From the NCBI GenBank assembly GCA_021613335.1, contig JAJTWR010000317.1:81001-145000 (forward strand): a stretch of 64,000 bases of DNA, in the 5' to 3' direction. Of this stretch, positions 34,201 to 46,243 are shown piece after piece. The notes under the pieces are model-generated. The model made no database searches, was not told the DNA's origin, and saw only the letters and a list, made by a program, of their open reading frames with translations. Position 1 is the first letter of the stretch. Each line of letters starts with the position of its first letter. Position numbers and translations under genes: made by a program. The stretch is from Whitmania pigra. Taxonomy: Eukaryota > Annelida > Clitellata > Hirudinida > Haemopidae.

Positions 34201-37200
34201 TCGATAATTTCTTCCTGTTCTGTCATAGATGGATATTGAAGATTCGGGGTCCAATAAACTGATAAAATGTCGTCACAATAAACTCACAAAATATAAATAT
34301 TTATTTGCTTTAAAATTTTCCTTGGAAATGCGCACTTGCAGCGAATTAATTAACATATTTTTACAAAATATAATAATAGTAACAAGATTAGCGAAAAAAA
34401 TAATAATATATAAACTAATAATAAGTACTAAATTATTTTTCATTTTTACAAAAAAAAATTTAACCTTCATTGTAAAATTTCTTCTCGTCTTTTGGTGAAG
34501 ATGGAAGTGCTTGGAATTGTTAATAATTATTAATTAATATAATACTTCATAAATGTAACATCAAGTTTTAACAAACGAATGAATATTATTTTTATTCGTC
34601 AAGCTGTCATGCAGAATGTCATTGAAGGACATTGATGTGACATATTTTTAAAATGCAAATTGTTGCTAAAAAATTGTATTGATTGAAAAATTGTATTGAT
34701 TGAAAAATATTGATGTTTAGATGTGGTCAAAATTTATTTTTGGTGTAATTGTTTATAACATTCTCAAATAAATATGCATAAATATGGATCATATTTACGA
34801 ATACATCGTACTTTTTGTTGAAGTTCTAGTTGGGGTTTTGTAGAATTTCATGGTTGGGAGATAATCTGAAATGTAATTAATTGTATTTTTAAAGGTTTTT
34901 TAAGCAGCTACTCGAGTGTTAATTAATTTACCAAGCTGAACTGGTTGCTCCTCTCTTTCCCCTGAAAGTCAAATTGCAAATATAAAATGTTTCACATTTC
35001 TCGGCCAAGTGCGGCCGCTTTTTGGAAAAAGATATGAAATAATTCTTAAACTGGTCTTTTTGGAGACACATATTGCTCAGTTGGCGGAAATAAGGTCAAA
35101 AATATGGGTCCTGAAACTTTAGGTACTAGCGATTTTAGCGATTTGAAGTATTGAACAACATTCAAAATTTAGAAAAAAAAAATATTATGAGTGAGGTAGG
35201 GGATTGAATGTGGTTATGGTGCGATAAATGAATACAGATATTTTAAGGAAAGATATTTATTTTTAAATAAACATGTGAATAAGTGAATAAATGAATAAAT
35301 AAAAATATGAATAAATGAAACATTGCCTACCAACTCTGATGGTCACAGCTCGGTTTCGGCTTCCAATGGAACCAGTGTAGTAAAGTGTTACTTTATGACC
35401 GGTGTTGGTATTGGTGATGATCATCTAGAGAAATATTAATGATTTAAATATTTTATAATTACATATAATGAGAATCAAGTATACTTTTTAAATGATTAGC
35501 ATAAATATAAATGCAAATATTTGTCATTCAATAACAATGTGTAATTTTAATTCAACCTCCCTCATCCTCCACAAAACATTTCCATAGCCTGGTTGGGAAG
35601 GAATGAATTCCAGTCTACAAAAAGCGAAAACGTTCTTAGATGGTAAAACATATTGATCGAAAATTATTTTAATTCAAACTTGATTGAGCCAATCTTTCCA
35701 AAATCCACTTCAGACTCATAGAAAAATATGTCGGTTTCTCCTTTCCCGAAGTTGTTTGAATGTTGATTTTCCAGTTTAAATGTGGTAGTAGATTCACCTT
35801 CGTGCGGCTCAGGATTGATGGTTACTTTGACTTCTCCTGGAGCTAAGGGTGGCTGATCGTCCGAGGTCAAGGTCGTTATGTGGTAGAGAAATAAGGCTTC
35901 TGTTGATGGATATTGTTTAATTATCAGAATCGAACCAAATAACCAAATGTATGACTCTTTAATCTTCCTTAACCTAGCGAGGATTTGTGACCAAAATGGT
36001 CTTAATTGTGGAACGTCTCATGAATTAATTAAAGTTAGTCATTTGGAAAGTTTCCTGAACAAATTGGATGACATTGCTAAAGTGATGTAATAATGAAAAT
36101 ATCTAAATAAAGAGTCATTTTTAAGCATATTATGATGCGATGACTCTGAAGCAAGGAAATCGTTAAAATCTGACTTGTGGTGGTCTGAGGAGGAATGTAA
36201 TCATCTTCGTATTCTTCTTGAAAATACAAAAAAAAAATGCAAAAACGTTAAAATATTGAGAATTAATGAATCACTATGACAACCGTTTAAAGTGATCGTA
36301 AAAATTAGTGATCGTTGATAAAAACGATCAAATATATTTGCAGGAAATCATAGAACAAAAAACCCCATCAAACCGCAACTGCAAGAAAATAATCGGACCT
36401 TCTTGTTTCGTTGGTTGAGACTCAAGAATGGCTAAAATTTAAAACGTATTTATCATAAAATGCATAATATAATGTAGGCACGTATTTAGTTGTATTCGCA
36501 ACCTCACCTGGTATAACAACTGGTTGACCTGCTTCAATCGATCCTTCAAAGATAAAATTAGCCTCATACCCGTTAGCTTGGTTGAGGATAGTTATCTAAA
36601 GTTATTAATAATAGATTAGTGTTATTTACTCATTTGTTATTGTTTATTTGTAATAGTCACATATACATTATTGTGTTACTTATTTGTTACTCGCTATTTG
36701 TTGAAAAAAAGCCACAAATAAATGTAAACCTTTCTAACTTCCCAGCCACAATCGAATGACTCGCTCTTAATATTGACTTCCAATCTGCAATGTAACATTT
36801 AAATAACATGAATAAAATTAAACTTCGACTATATTATAAAATGTAACTGAATATTCAGATGGAAAGTTAGTAACAATATAAATACTTATTAAAAAATAAG
36901 TCGCAAGAATTTTATTGAGAAGCAAATTATAAATAACGAACTCGATGCTTCTAATATCTCCAAAATCGATCTTTGAAAGGAAAAACAACTCGTTCGTTTC
37001 TCCAGGAGCAAAGTCCGAATCATCCACATTCATGAGAGAGAAATTTTGAGAGTTTGAATCCGGATTGACAGTAAGGAAGACTTGCATAGAAAGAATTTCC
37101 TCCTGCTCTTTGGAAGTGAAAGTCGTCACTTTGTAGAGGAAGATGGATTTTCCTGAAGAAGAAATTAATACTTAGGTATGAAGCTCGATATTCGTTGTCC

Positions 37201-37695
37201 TCACCTTCTCGTCTTGGATAGTCCTTTTTCTTCTGTGAAGCTTCTGGATAAGCTGAATAGAGAAAATATCAAGGGGTAAAATGTCCAAATATTGAAACCG
37301 CTGGAAACTCACGACACGGTTGTTCGTTGCAAGGTTCTTGTTCTTCGAGAGAGTCTGGTTTGCACTTTTTGACACTGTTAGAATTAAGGATTTATTTTAC
37401 TAATAACAATTAGAATGTTATTTTATTTCAAATAATGAGACTTCAAGCATTTCCTGGATCTTTCCAAGATTCCCCCTCCGCAACTTTTAGAGCATTCGGA
37501 CCAGCTGCTCCACGAGCCATACAACATCGAATAATTTGCTCCATCGACTTCGGTCGCTGTTTAATTTTTTTGAATTCTCATTATTTTATATATAATCTAT
37601 ATAATACTTAATAAAGCATCATCTAAACATATAGAAAATTATATAAAGCTACCAGTGCCAAGAAAGGCGAGAATTTGTATAAAGAGCAGTAACAT
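31227..37695 (-). CDS. Secreted TSP1 / triple PLAT-like / TSP1-like protein with micro-exon linkers
   Basis: Twenty-six exons can be joined with every phase consistent, giving about 682 residues. Order: signal-peptide exon (37695-37653); split canonical TSP1 (37556-37442, 37374-37313) with WSSWSEC and CSKSCGGG; linker exon (37252-37205); PLAT-like 1 (37152-36942, 36784-36730, 36595-36508); linkers (36431-36399, 36216-36175); PLAT-like 2 (35899-35680, 35614-35557, 35424-35331); nine linkers (34961-34932, 34865-34812, 34509-34465, 34219-34199, 33465-33436, 32885-32826, 32759-32688, 32626-32588, 32420-32388); PLAT-like 3 (32279-32045, 31846-31795, 31719-31620); TSP1-like exon (31556-31374); tail (31252-31227, ending HGNAKRP). 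The PLAT-like repeats share Y-x-V/I-T-T-x-T-S, F-x-x-G-x-T-(D/N) and a Trp before the third strand set. Linkers are acidic or Pro/Tyr-rich. The exon at 32388 has a GC donor. Function is unknown, probably extracellular. Confidence 0.8.
33553..34160. mobile_element. pogo/Tigger-like MITE (608 bp) in an intron of the TSP1/PLAT gene
   Basis: The left end CAGTCGAACCGGTTCTGTCG and the reverse-complement right end CAATGGAACCCACTTATCTC share the xGAACC core. Both are flanked by TA. The interior holds repeated 'ATAACCGATGA' and 'CGAGATAA' words typical of Tigger-like elements. No transposase frame is intact. It lies in the intron between the linker exons at 34199 and 33465. Confidence 0.65.
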
Positions 37696-37759
37696 TCCGA
37701 ACTTCGTGATGCTTTTTCACGAAGCTTCAAAAGTGCTTTTATCGTGGTAACGCCAGACG

Positions 37760-38878
37760 TTTCGGATACTTCTGATTGATGGTTCAATTACTTTCATCAA
37801 TTGAAAAATAACAACTTTTGAAGTTTCAAAGTTATTTCGACTTCAAAAATCGAGACATCACATTTATTATTTAGTGATAAATGTTCGAGGTTTTGTCAAA
37901 GTTATTAGGAAATTTATCAACTGCAAGGAATGAACTAAGCCATTAACTAGTTTATAACTTGCTTTTTCATGAGATTGATTAAGTAATTTTTCAAATCTTG
38001 CAAGAGTCAATCAATTTCAAGACAAATTAAGTCATTATTTATATATTTATTTAATTCATCGCACGGAGACAATGGGCCGCAGGTCACTGGCACCCTTGGT
38101 CGAGAACCCTTATTATGGCAGACAAACAACAGCTGAATGGTGAACTAATGTTGAACTCTCTCAAGCTTATAGTTAAATTAAACTGAGGAGGAGAGATTAA
38201 CATTATAAAAGTGCTTTTGGGGGAGGAGGGCTCTCAGGCAGAAACATTCGTTGATTAAGCGTGATCCAACAGATGCAGCGAGGACAACGTTCTCAATATG
38301 CCTTTTTTAATTTATTTCAATTAGCATTAGTGTATCACTCTCCCAAATTAACTAGAAAACTCATTTCATTTAAGCATTTTATTTTAGAAAAAGAACTTTC
38401 AAGTGCAAATAGTAAAAACAAATGCCATTGTGACCAATGGAAAGTTAACATAAATTTAAGACTCACTAAAATGAGATTGTTAAATTTAAAAACAAATGTT
38501 ATGAGGATATGAAAATGTGCAACAGACAAAACTTTAAACAAAACATAAAGTCAATATCCAAGTTAAGTTAATATACATATACATAATACATATACATAAT
38601 ATAATATCTTAGACCATATTCAAAAACCAGTATCAAATTGCAACAAAAGTGAGGCGATTGCATCTTTAAATATCTGCGGATTATGCTCGACTCAGATTCA
38701 AATCATGATTCCAATTTTCAGTGGGTTTAAACAAGATGTGAGGTTTACATGTTAATAAAACAAATAACTAATAGATCTTTATAATAGTAGAATAATTAAT
38801 TATGAAAGTGTAAAATGGAAATGTGACATAGATCTTTTTCTTTCTTTATTTGATTTTGATCATTTGAGTCTGATCATT
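37760..38878. other. Intergenic: TSP1/PLAT promoter side and SLC6 3' UTR
   Basis: No supported exon. The left part should contain the promoter of the minus-strand gene starting at 37695. The right part, after the stop at 38879, is the 3' untranslated region of the transporter. Repeated ATACATAATAT words occur near 38570-38605. Confidence 0.5.
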
Positions 38879-41800
38879 TCAGTAGGTCACCACAAAGCAG
38901 GAACTGAGAGGGTCAGGAATGTCCTGGGAGCAAATGCATCTAATTCTTCCAGCATCCTGACACTCGCGACAGCAGTCGAGTTCGGCCTCTTCCATTTGCT
39001 TACCTTTATTACTTTTAAAATCACTATCACAATCATTGATAGACTGGTCCTTGGTCCCATTGCTTTCAGTGATATTCGATGGACCCCATTCAGAATCAGG
39101 AGTCCACAAATGATACAACTTCCAAATACTTATGGGAGCAGCACAAGAAACAACCCACCAAAATTTCTGAAAGTTAGATAATGTCGTTTAATGCTGATAA
39201 TAAATATAAATTTATGAAAGAATACAGTATGATATCAACATTAACTTCAAAAAATGTATGTATTAGATAATCGTGTATAATATTTATTAAAACTTGAAAG
39301 ATTTTGGTTACCTGGAAGGAGTTTATGCATTTGAAAAACTTCCATGCTGCCACAAAAGGGATGAAGCCAATTAGTAATGAAACAATGACCCAGCCAATTC
39401 CTTCAGCCCAAGTGGGGTACCTGTACTGGCCATAGTACAAGCCCTTGTACTCCACACATTTGAAGATGAATATAAACTGAAATTGTTAAGCTTAATCATT
39501 CACCAGCTATGATACCTAGTTAAGAACTATTTAATTGCAAGTAAATATTAACTAAAAAGATATAATGTTAATAAACTGAACTAACAGATATTATTAGTGG
39601 AGTTAAAACCATCCAACAACATTTCCAGTAATAGTTAGGCTTGAAACCTAGCATCATTTGAAGATCCCTTGAAAACTGTCTAATTCCTGTTTTGTGGTTA
39701 AATGAATGTTTTTATGACATATTATAAAATATTGTGAATTTAAATTATTTACCATAAATCCAGCCAATGGAAATGGCTTCAAAAAACACAACAACCAGGA
39801 GAGGAAATGAAGTTGTAAACTGGTCTATCAACTCCACCACAAACATACCACCCTGGAATAAGAATTTATTCATAATTATCAACAATGCAAGAATGAACTT
39901 AAATACATTTTAAGTTCAACTAAGGACAATCACAGGATTAACCTTTCAGTGACTAAAGTTTTGAAAACATGAAATTGTAAGTGATTTCTGCTTAATATTA
40001 AGAGATTAAAACAGTCACTCCAGAATTTTATTATGTTTCATTATTTTACCAAACTTTTTATCTTTTTGTGGACATCAGCAAATCACATAATGTATTGCTA
40101 ATGACAAACAAGTTGCGTTTAAATTAATTCCTGAAATTTCATTAAATAACCTATTTTTTGTGAAATAAAAAAGCCAAGGAAACCAACTTGAGTGATGCAA
40201 GGAAGTCCTGCCAAGAAAAGAAGAAAGCACAAAATGAATGTGAATGTTTTTTTTCTTTTTGTCACCAATGGAAATTCATCTGCTATTCCTGTAAGAATGC
40301 TTTCAACTCCGACAAACTGCAATTTCAATCATTATTGGAACATTTCAATCTGATAACTAAAACTTAATTCAACTCATTTGAAAAATAGTGGAATGCTTAA
40401 ACAAATTATAATTTTTATAAAATTTGGGCAATACTTGCAAGATTGAATTCTGCCATGTGTGATTTAAACTTGTTAAAAGGCAGCCACACAAATAATTATT
40501 AATAGAATTAAGCTACTGCTAATACTTGGCTGTCTAATCCCAGGGTGAAGAGCATAAAGAAGAAACAAATGGACCAAAAGGGAGCACCAGGCATCATGGA
40601 AAGAGCTTCAGGATATGCAATAAAAGCCAGACCTGGTCCTTAAGTTAATGGAAATAAAATTACAGTAACTGAAAATGACCGAGTAATATTTTATAACCTT
40701 TGTCAACAACATCTTCCACAGCAACCCCTCGTCTAAAACTCATGAAACCGAGCACGGAGAAAATTACAAAACCCGCAAAAACACTCGTGAAGCAATTTAT
40801 GAGGGTCACCAAGATGGCATCTCTGAAGGACAGAATAATTATGATTGTGATGTGCTAAATCATTTCAAAATATTAATTCAATTTAAAAATTTCATCAAAT
40901 GATTCATGTTATTTGACAAAACTTTCACTAAATAATTTTAATAAAACAATTGTCAATTAATTAATATCCATTGAATAAAGTGATGATTTTAAATGAAACT
41001 CAAGTCTTGCCTATCACATCTGTTATGAAATTTATTGTATGATCCAAGCATGATGAGGCTCCCAAATCCAGGTCCTAATGAAAACAGAATCTGAATTGCT
41101 GCATCATTCCAAACCTGTCAAACATTAATAATAAAATTGCAAATCTGATCAACAGAATTTTAAGTCAAAATAAAATCTTTAATAAAACAACTATTGAACC
41201 CAATGTCAAAAATGTATTTATAAGTTATAGATTATAACCTTAACAGAGGCCATTTTAGAAAAGTCAGGCACCAAATAGAATTTGATTCCCTCAAGGGCTC
41301 CTGGCAATGAAACTCCACGAATAAAAAGAGAAAGGAGCACGAGGTAAGGAAATGTGGCCGTAAAATAAACAACCTGTAATTTTATAACTTATTGAATCAA
41401 CCTAATCGATGAATGTTCAATATCACTACCAATTGGTGACAATTGTAATTTGTTTTATCAAAAGAATGTGATATCAATTTATTTAAGACATTTAGCTTAA
41501 ATTTTTGCTTTTTGAATTTTGCTTTTTTTATAAAAAAAAGAACATTTTTGAAACATACCTTCCCACTTGACTTGATCCCTTGGATGATGCAAAGGAAAAC
41601 GATCGCCCAAGCAGCAATGTTACAAAGCATTAGATGCCACCTTAAATTTCCTATGTGTGCGATGTTTATGTCATCACCAAAACCAAGAACGTAATAACTG
41701 AGATAAAACAGAGTTTCTCCTTTTAATATTTAAAGTTATTTAACATTAAAAATTTTAAAAGTTTAACAATTTATCAGGTATTGCTTGAAATTAATATTTT

Positions 41801-43285
41801 ATTTAAATCTAAATAATACCAACAACATAATCAAATGGTTGAATGGTTAAGGCTTTACAATTATATGTTAATATGTTCATGTCTTGCTCCAAAACTTACA
41901 GCCAAAATTCTTCTGCAGGAGATCTTGAGACAGAGAGGTTTGCATCGCTCGTTAGTTTGAGCGGCGTTGATGTGGATTGCAGAGGACACGTTGAACATAA
42001 TGTGTGGTTGATGTTGCGAATGTTAAAAGGTTCAGATACTATGGAGAAGCCATCAAGCGTTGATGTTGATGTATTTTCAAATGAAATTGAATTGAAATAA
42101 TCTTGGTATTGAGTTATGTTCCTTGAGATCACTGAAGTTCAGAAATTGAATGTGACATAACAACATAAGAAAATCAAATCACTTTGAAATTAATGGTGAG
42201 GTAATAAGGAAATACGATGGTCTAAATCTTAATGAGTTTTAAAATGTATTGCAGTCACAAACAAGCATGCTATGAAAATTTAAAACATTTCAAGATTTAA
42301 TCAAAACACACATGATTCTTAGGTTTCTTTAGCATTTAGCTGTAAATTGTAAGACATTTAATAATTTACAAGTGTTTTTTTAAATAGCTAAAATACAAAA
42401 GCTTACTGAAAGCAATTTAATATAGGTTAATGCTCTAGCATTAATCTTTTGCAATTTTACCTTTTGCAACAAAAGGCTTCTCAATGTTGGATGAGCATTG
42501 CCTGTTCCAATTGTTTCCACAAGAAGCCCATGGCAACTTTCGAGTAAATGAGGAAATGAAATAAAATATGCTGAGAGCTAAAATTATGTTGTAATATATG
42601 GAAATGAGCAGGTTTAATCCTATCATTGCATAACCTAGACCTGGAATGAAGAAATACAATTTGGTTTAGTAACAATTGGTTTGTTAATGAATTAATTCAC
42701 TTTTTTAATTATTTTATATTAAATGAGATTTACAAAAATATGTGTCCTTTGTGTAATATAATGCATTACCATATTGCTGATCTACTACATTATTACATTC
42801 TCAAAATGACCTGCAAAAATTGGACAAACTTTCCAGATGGCAAGTGGTCCTAGTGAAGCATATTGTCCTAAAGCAAGCTCAAGGTAGAATAAGGGTAATC
42901 CAGCAAAAGTCATCATAATAAAATATGGAATCAAGAAGGCACCTTATAAGAATAAATACGACATTTATTGCAATGTTTATAAATTCGACTTTTAATTGTG
43001 AAGTGATGACGCGTCTGTATAGCTGTGCAAAATCAAATATTTTCAGTTACCTCCACCATTGCTATAACAGAGATATGGGAATCGCCACACATTTCCAAAT
43101 CCTACGGCATAACCCACTGCAGACAATATAAAGTCTAATTTTTTGGGCCATTTATCTCTTATGACCACTTGTGTCTCAAGCTGGTCTTCGTTACTGGCTT
43201 TAACTCTCTCAAAGCGAACACTTCGCTGCTCGTCCAAGCAGATATCATCATTCACGTCCCCGAACTGCCTGTTTTCTGTCGCCAT
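38879..43285 (-). CDS. SLC6-family Na+/Cl- -dependent neurotransmitter/amino-acid transporter
   Basis: Fourteen coding exons join in phase (43285-43051, 42942-42811, 42640-42461, 42131-41900, 41697-41559, 41373-41239, 41114-41011, 40822-40698, 40638-40526, 40316-40188, 39852-39753, 39686-39586, 39476-39312, 39166-38879), about 725 residues. TM1 reads [15 protein letters not shown], with Gly rather than Asp at the substrate position, so an amino-acid-type rather than monoamine substrate is likely. [10 protein letters not shown]...C gives the conserved extracellular-loop-2 disulphide, followed by a long loop with several N-glycosylation sequons. [15 protein letters not shown] and the GLDSQ / E...T...D segments of TM6-8 are present. 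The N-terminal tail is about 45 residues. The long C-terminal tail has a Cys cluster (CCREC, CIC) and ends VVTY. One intron, after 41011, has a GC donor. The substrate cannot be assigned; invertebrate glycine-transporter-like is my best guess. Confidence 0.93.
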
Positions 43286-44538
43286 AAAAAAAATGCAATT
43301 TTTTTCTGTATTTACAAATCTTCCCCGCTAAAACCGGTTGCCCTTCAATTGGAAAGCTCACGCGACACGATGAGGGTCGATGAAGGCAATGTTTGTATTG
43401 CCAACACCTTCGACGTAGGCTCTCACCTGAAAGAGATGCGCGCGATTTGATTCTAAAAAAGAATTCGTTGGTTTAATCTACTTTTGTTGATTTGATTCCC
43501 ATTAGTTTAATCTAAGCAATGTTATAAAATTTCGCATGATGTCCATTAAAATTTAAATTGCGTTGTCATTAGTAATGACTCATTACAATGCAAAATTACA
43601 CTTTTGTGACAAATAACGGTCAAGTCTGCTGCCAAAAGATTGTAATGTGTTATATTACAGAATGTAGGTGCAAAGTAAAATCGAAATGCAGATTATTTCT
43701 CATTTTAAGAATTCACTGAAAAAAAATCACCAAGCTTTTTCATGATTAAAGCATGAAACTTTGCCGGTTGTTATTATGAGAATTCATAAAAAGATCTGCT
43801 AATTAATGAAAATTTTTGTCAAAAATAGGTTTAATGTTTCTTAAAAGATCTAATATGCTACCCTGACCGTTTTCTAAAGTGCCCTCAGGGTATGACTTTA
43901 AGGAAACTAGTAACAGATTTGTTATCGCTTAGGAATTCAGCGATGATAAGCTCTGCATTCTACTATTTGATTTGATGGCTAAAAAAGCTTTTTGCGATGT
44001 AAGTTACTTGGGACTAAGGACCTAGAATTAAGCGATATATTATACTGACATTTGTAAAATATGAATGTTTTGACAAAAATTGATATGTTGCATATACAAA
44101 ATTTGAAACAAAATAGCGATAATAATATCAGAAACTTAAGTAAATTGGAATTTGATGAAATCGCCCTAGAAAATAAATAAACTATAAGCTCAAATGGTAA
44201 TTTTTAATTTTTTAAATAATTAGGCCTTATTATCAGTTAATCATAAATGATTTTTTTTTTAATTTTTATAAAAATAGTTTGTAATTACTTCCAGAGAAGT
44301 CTTACCGGCTTACTAATCACGGCCGAAACATAAGCGCAATAAAAAAATTAATTTAATATTCTTTATTTATTTTATAATTTTGCACAAAATTATTTGTTGT
44401 TTCAAAAAATTAATTTAATTATGAGCTAAGTCCGTAGTAGAATTGATGTCCCAGTTCACCCTCCCGCGGCTCGCTATCTTGTTGTGAGACTTTGGTCGCT
44501 CCGTTTGTCGATTCTGTTTCTCGTACTTGTAAGCTAAA
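43286..44538. other. Divergent intergenic region between SLC6 and SOD1 genes
   Basis: 1.25 kb between divergently transcribed start codons, so it should hold both promoters. No TATA box in a convincing position was singled out. The segment 44440-44540, just before the SOD1 start, is less AT-rich. No exon or repeat recognised. Confidence 0.5.
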
Positions 44539-45414
44539 ATGCCGAAGTTTGCTGCAGTTTCAGTTCTTAGGGGTGAAGGTGACTGCAAAGGCGTTGTTCA
44601 TTTCCACCAGGTAAGACATTTCTCTCAATAAGTTATGGACGGACTTGATTTATTATACTGATGAAAATTGCAGGATAGCAATGGCCCAACGACTATAAGA
44701 GGTGAAATAACAGGTTTGACACCAGGAAAGCATGGATTCCATGTTCACGAGTTCGGTGATAACACTAATGGTTTGTAGTTTGTTTGTTGGCCTTTTGAGT
44801 TAGGTGTTAATAATTTATAATCCTCAAACTCAAGGCTGCATGTCTGCTGGAGGTCATTATAATCCAAGCAGCAAGACTCATGGTGGTCCAGAGGATGCTG
44901 AAAGGTAATTACATGAAATGTGTCTATTGATAAAGATTTATTGATGTTTTTGTTTTGTTTAAGGCATGTGGGGGATCTTGGAAATGTTGTTGCAGGGAGT
45001 GATGGAGTGGCTAAATTTGAAATAAAAGACAAGCTGATAACCTTGAATGGTCCTCAAACAGTTGTTGGACGCACCCTTGTTGTGAGTCACAAAGTTCAAT
45101 TTCTTATATATTTGCATGATTGTAATGTTTTGGAGTTTAGGTTGATTTGGTTCTGTAATATCAGCTGGAAATAGTTTACTTACTTTAAATAGTTAAAACA
45201 ACTTTTCTGTGTTACCAAAATATTACATTAGATGAAAGATTGTCAAAGTGCAAAATAATTTGGACTGTGAACTTGTCTTAAGTGAATTGTTCCCTTGCAG
45301 ATTCATGCAGATGAAGATGATTTGGGAAAAGGTGGGCATGAAGACAGCAAGACCACTGGCCATGCAGGAGCTCGAGTTGCCTGTGGAGTTATTGGTCTTG
45401 CTAAAACTGATTAG
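44539..45414 (+). CDS. SOD1: Cu/Zn superoxide dismutase
   Basis: Converts superoxide to O2 and H2O2 in the cytosol. Five exons with consistent phases (44539-44610, 44674-44770, 44835-44904, 44964-45081, 45301-45414) give 156 residues, close to the usual 153-154. All catalytic residues are visible: copper ligands in HVHEFGD, the bridging and zinc His in GGHYNP..KTHGG and ERHVGDLGN with its zinc Asp, the last copper His in VIHADEDD, and the electrostatic-guide Arg in GARVACG. The disulphide pair is the Cys of GCMSAG and the Cys of VACG. There is no signal peptide, so this is the intracellular form. The 3' UTR carries a 133-bp tandem duplication that includes the poly(A) signal. Confidence 0.97.
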
Positions 45415-45435
45415 AAGCATCCTGACCCAAGCTGT

Positions 45436-45692
45436 TGAATTTTAGATTCATGGCAATTGGGATTTGTGGCATGCTTGCTTTGTGATTAAAGATTGAGTTG
45501 ATGAGCGTTTAATAAATATATTTTTAACTGGTTTTGTTGGTGGGGAGATATTCAGCTCATTTCATTGTTAAATTTTTGATTCTTGACAATTGGGATTTGT
45601 GGCAAGCTTGCTTTATGGTTAAAGATAGAGTTGAGAAACATTGAATAAATACATTTGAACTGTTTTTGTTGACGAAGTGTTATTCAGCTCGG
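45436..45692 (+). repeat. 133-bp tandem duplication in the SOD1 3' UTR, with two poly(A) signals
   Basis: Copy 1 (about 45436-45560) and copy 2 (about 45569-45692) share CAATTGGGATTTGTGGCA, GCTTGCTTT, TTAAAGAT and ATTCAGCTC at a constant offset of 132-133 bp. Each contains AATAAA, at 45511-45516 and 45644-45649. The duplication therefore supplies two equivalent cleavage sites. Confidence 0.85.
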
Positions 45693-46243
45693 CAGAGCAA
45701 TTTTTATTTTGAGACTGAGGTGCAGATTTGTAGTGATCAGAACAAAGTTGTGGTTTTTGGAGGTCCCATGAGGTACTTTCAATAGTTAAAAATTGAAGTG
45801 AAGGAGCGAGTGAGTTGTAGCAAATTGGCTAACTGAGGTGTTTATTCATAGTAAGGATGAAAAGCGCGAGTAATGTCGACTAAAGTGAGTGAATGTCATT
45901 GATTGGTTTTATTGATCATTCCAGCATCTGGTAAAACTTTAGGATATTATTAGAAAAGCGGTTGCGAAGTGTTATTTGTATCTACATATAATGAATGAAA
46001 TATTTTTTATAATAATAAAGTAAATTTAATAATTGAACATATGTGTGAAATGCCGCATATTACTTACAGGAAATCCTGTCTTGCGATGAACATTATGTTG
46101 ATTTATTTTTTATCGCTGGTAGGAGGATCGATCTGAAGTTATTTTTATGGAGGAGTTTTAAAATAAATTGTGTAATAAGCTAATTCTTTTATTTGATATT
46201 CGTTCGAGGAATATTTGATTACCGCCTGGTAACTTTCGTGAAA

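Noticed and set aside
41843..42100. 85-codon plus-strand frame
   Set aside because: It is antisense to SLC6 exon 4, whose frame fits extracellular loop 2 and joins in phase on both sides.
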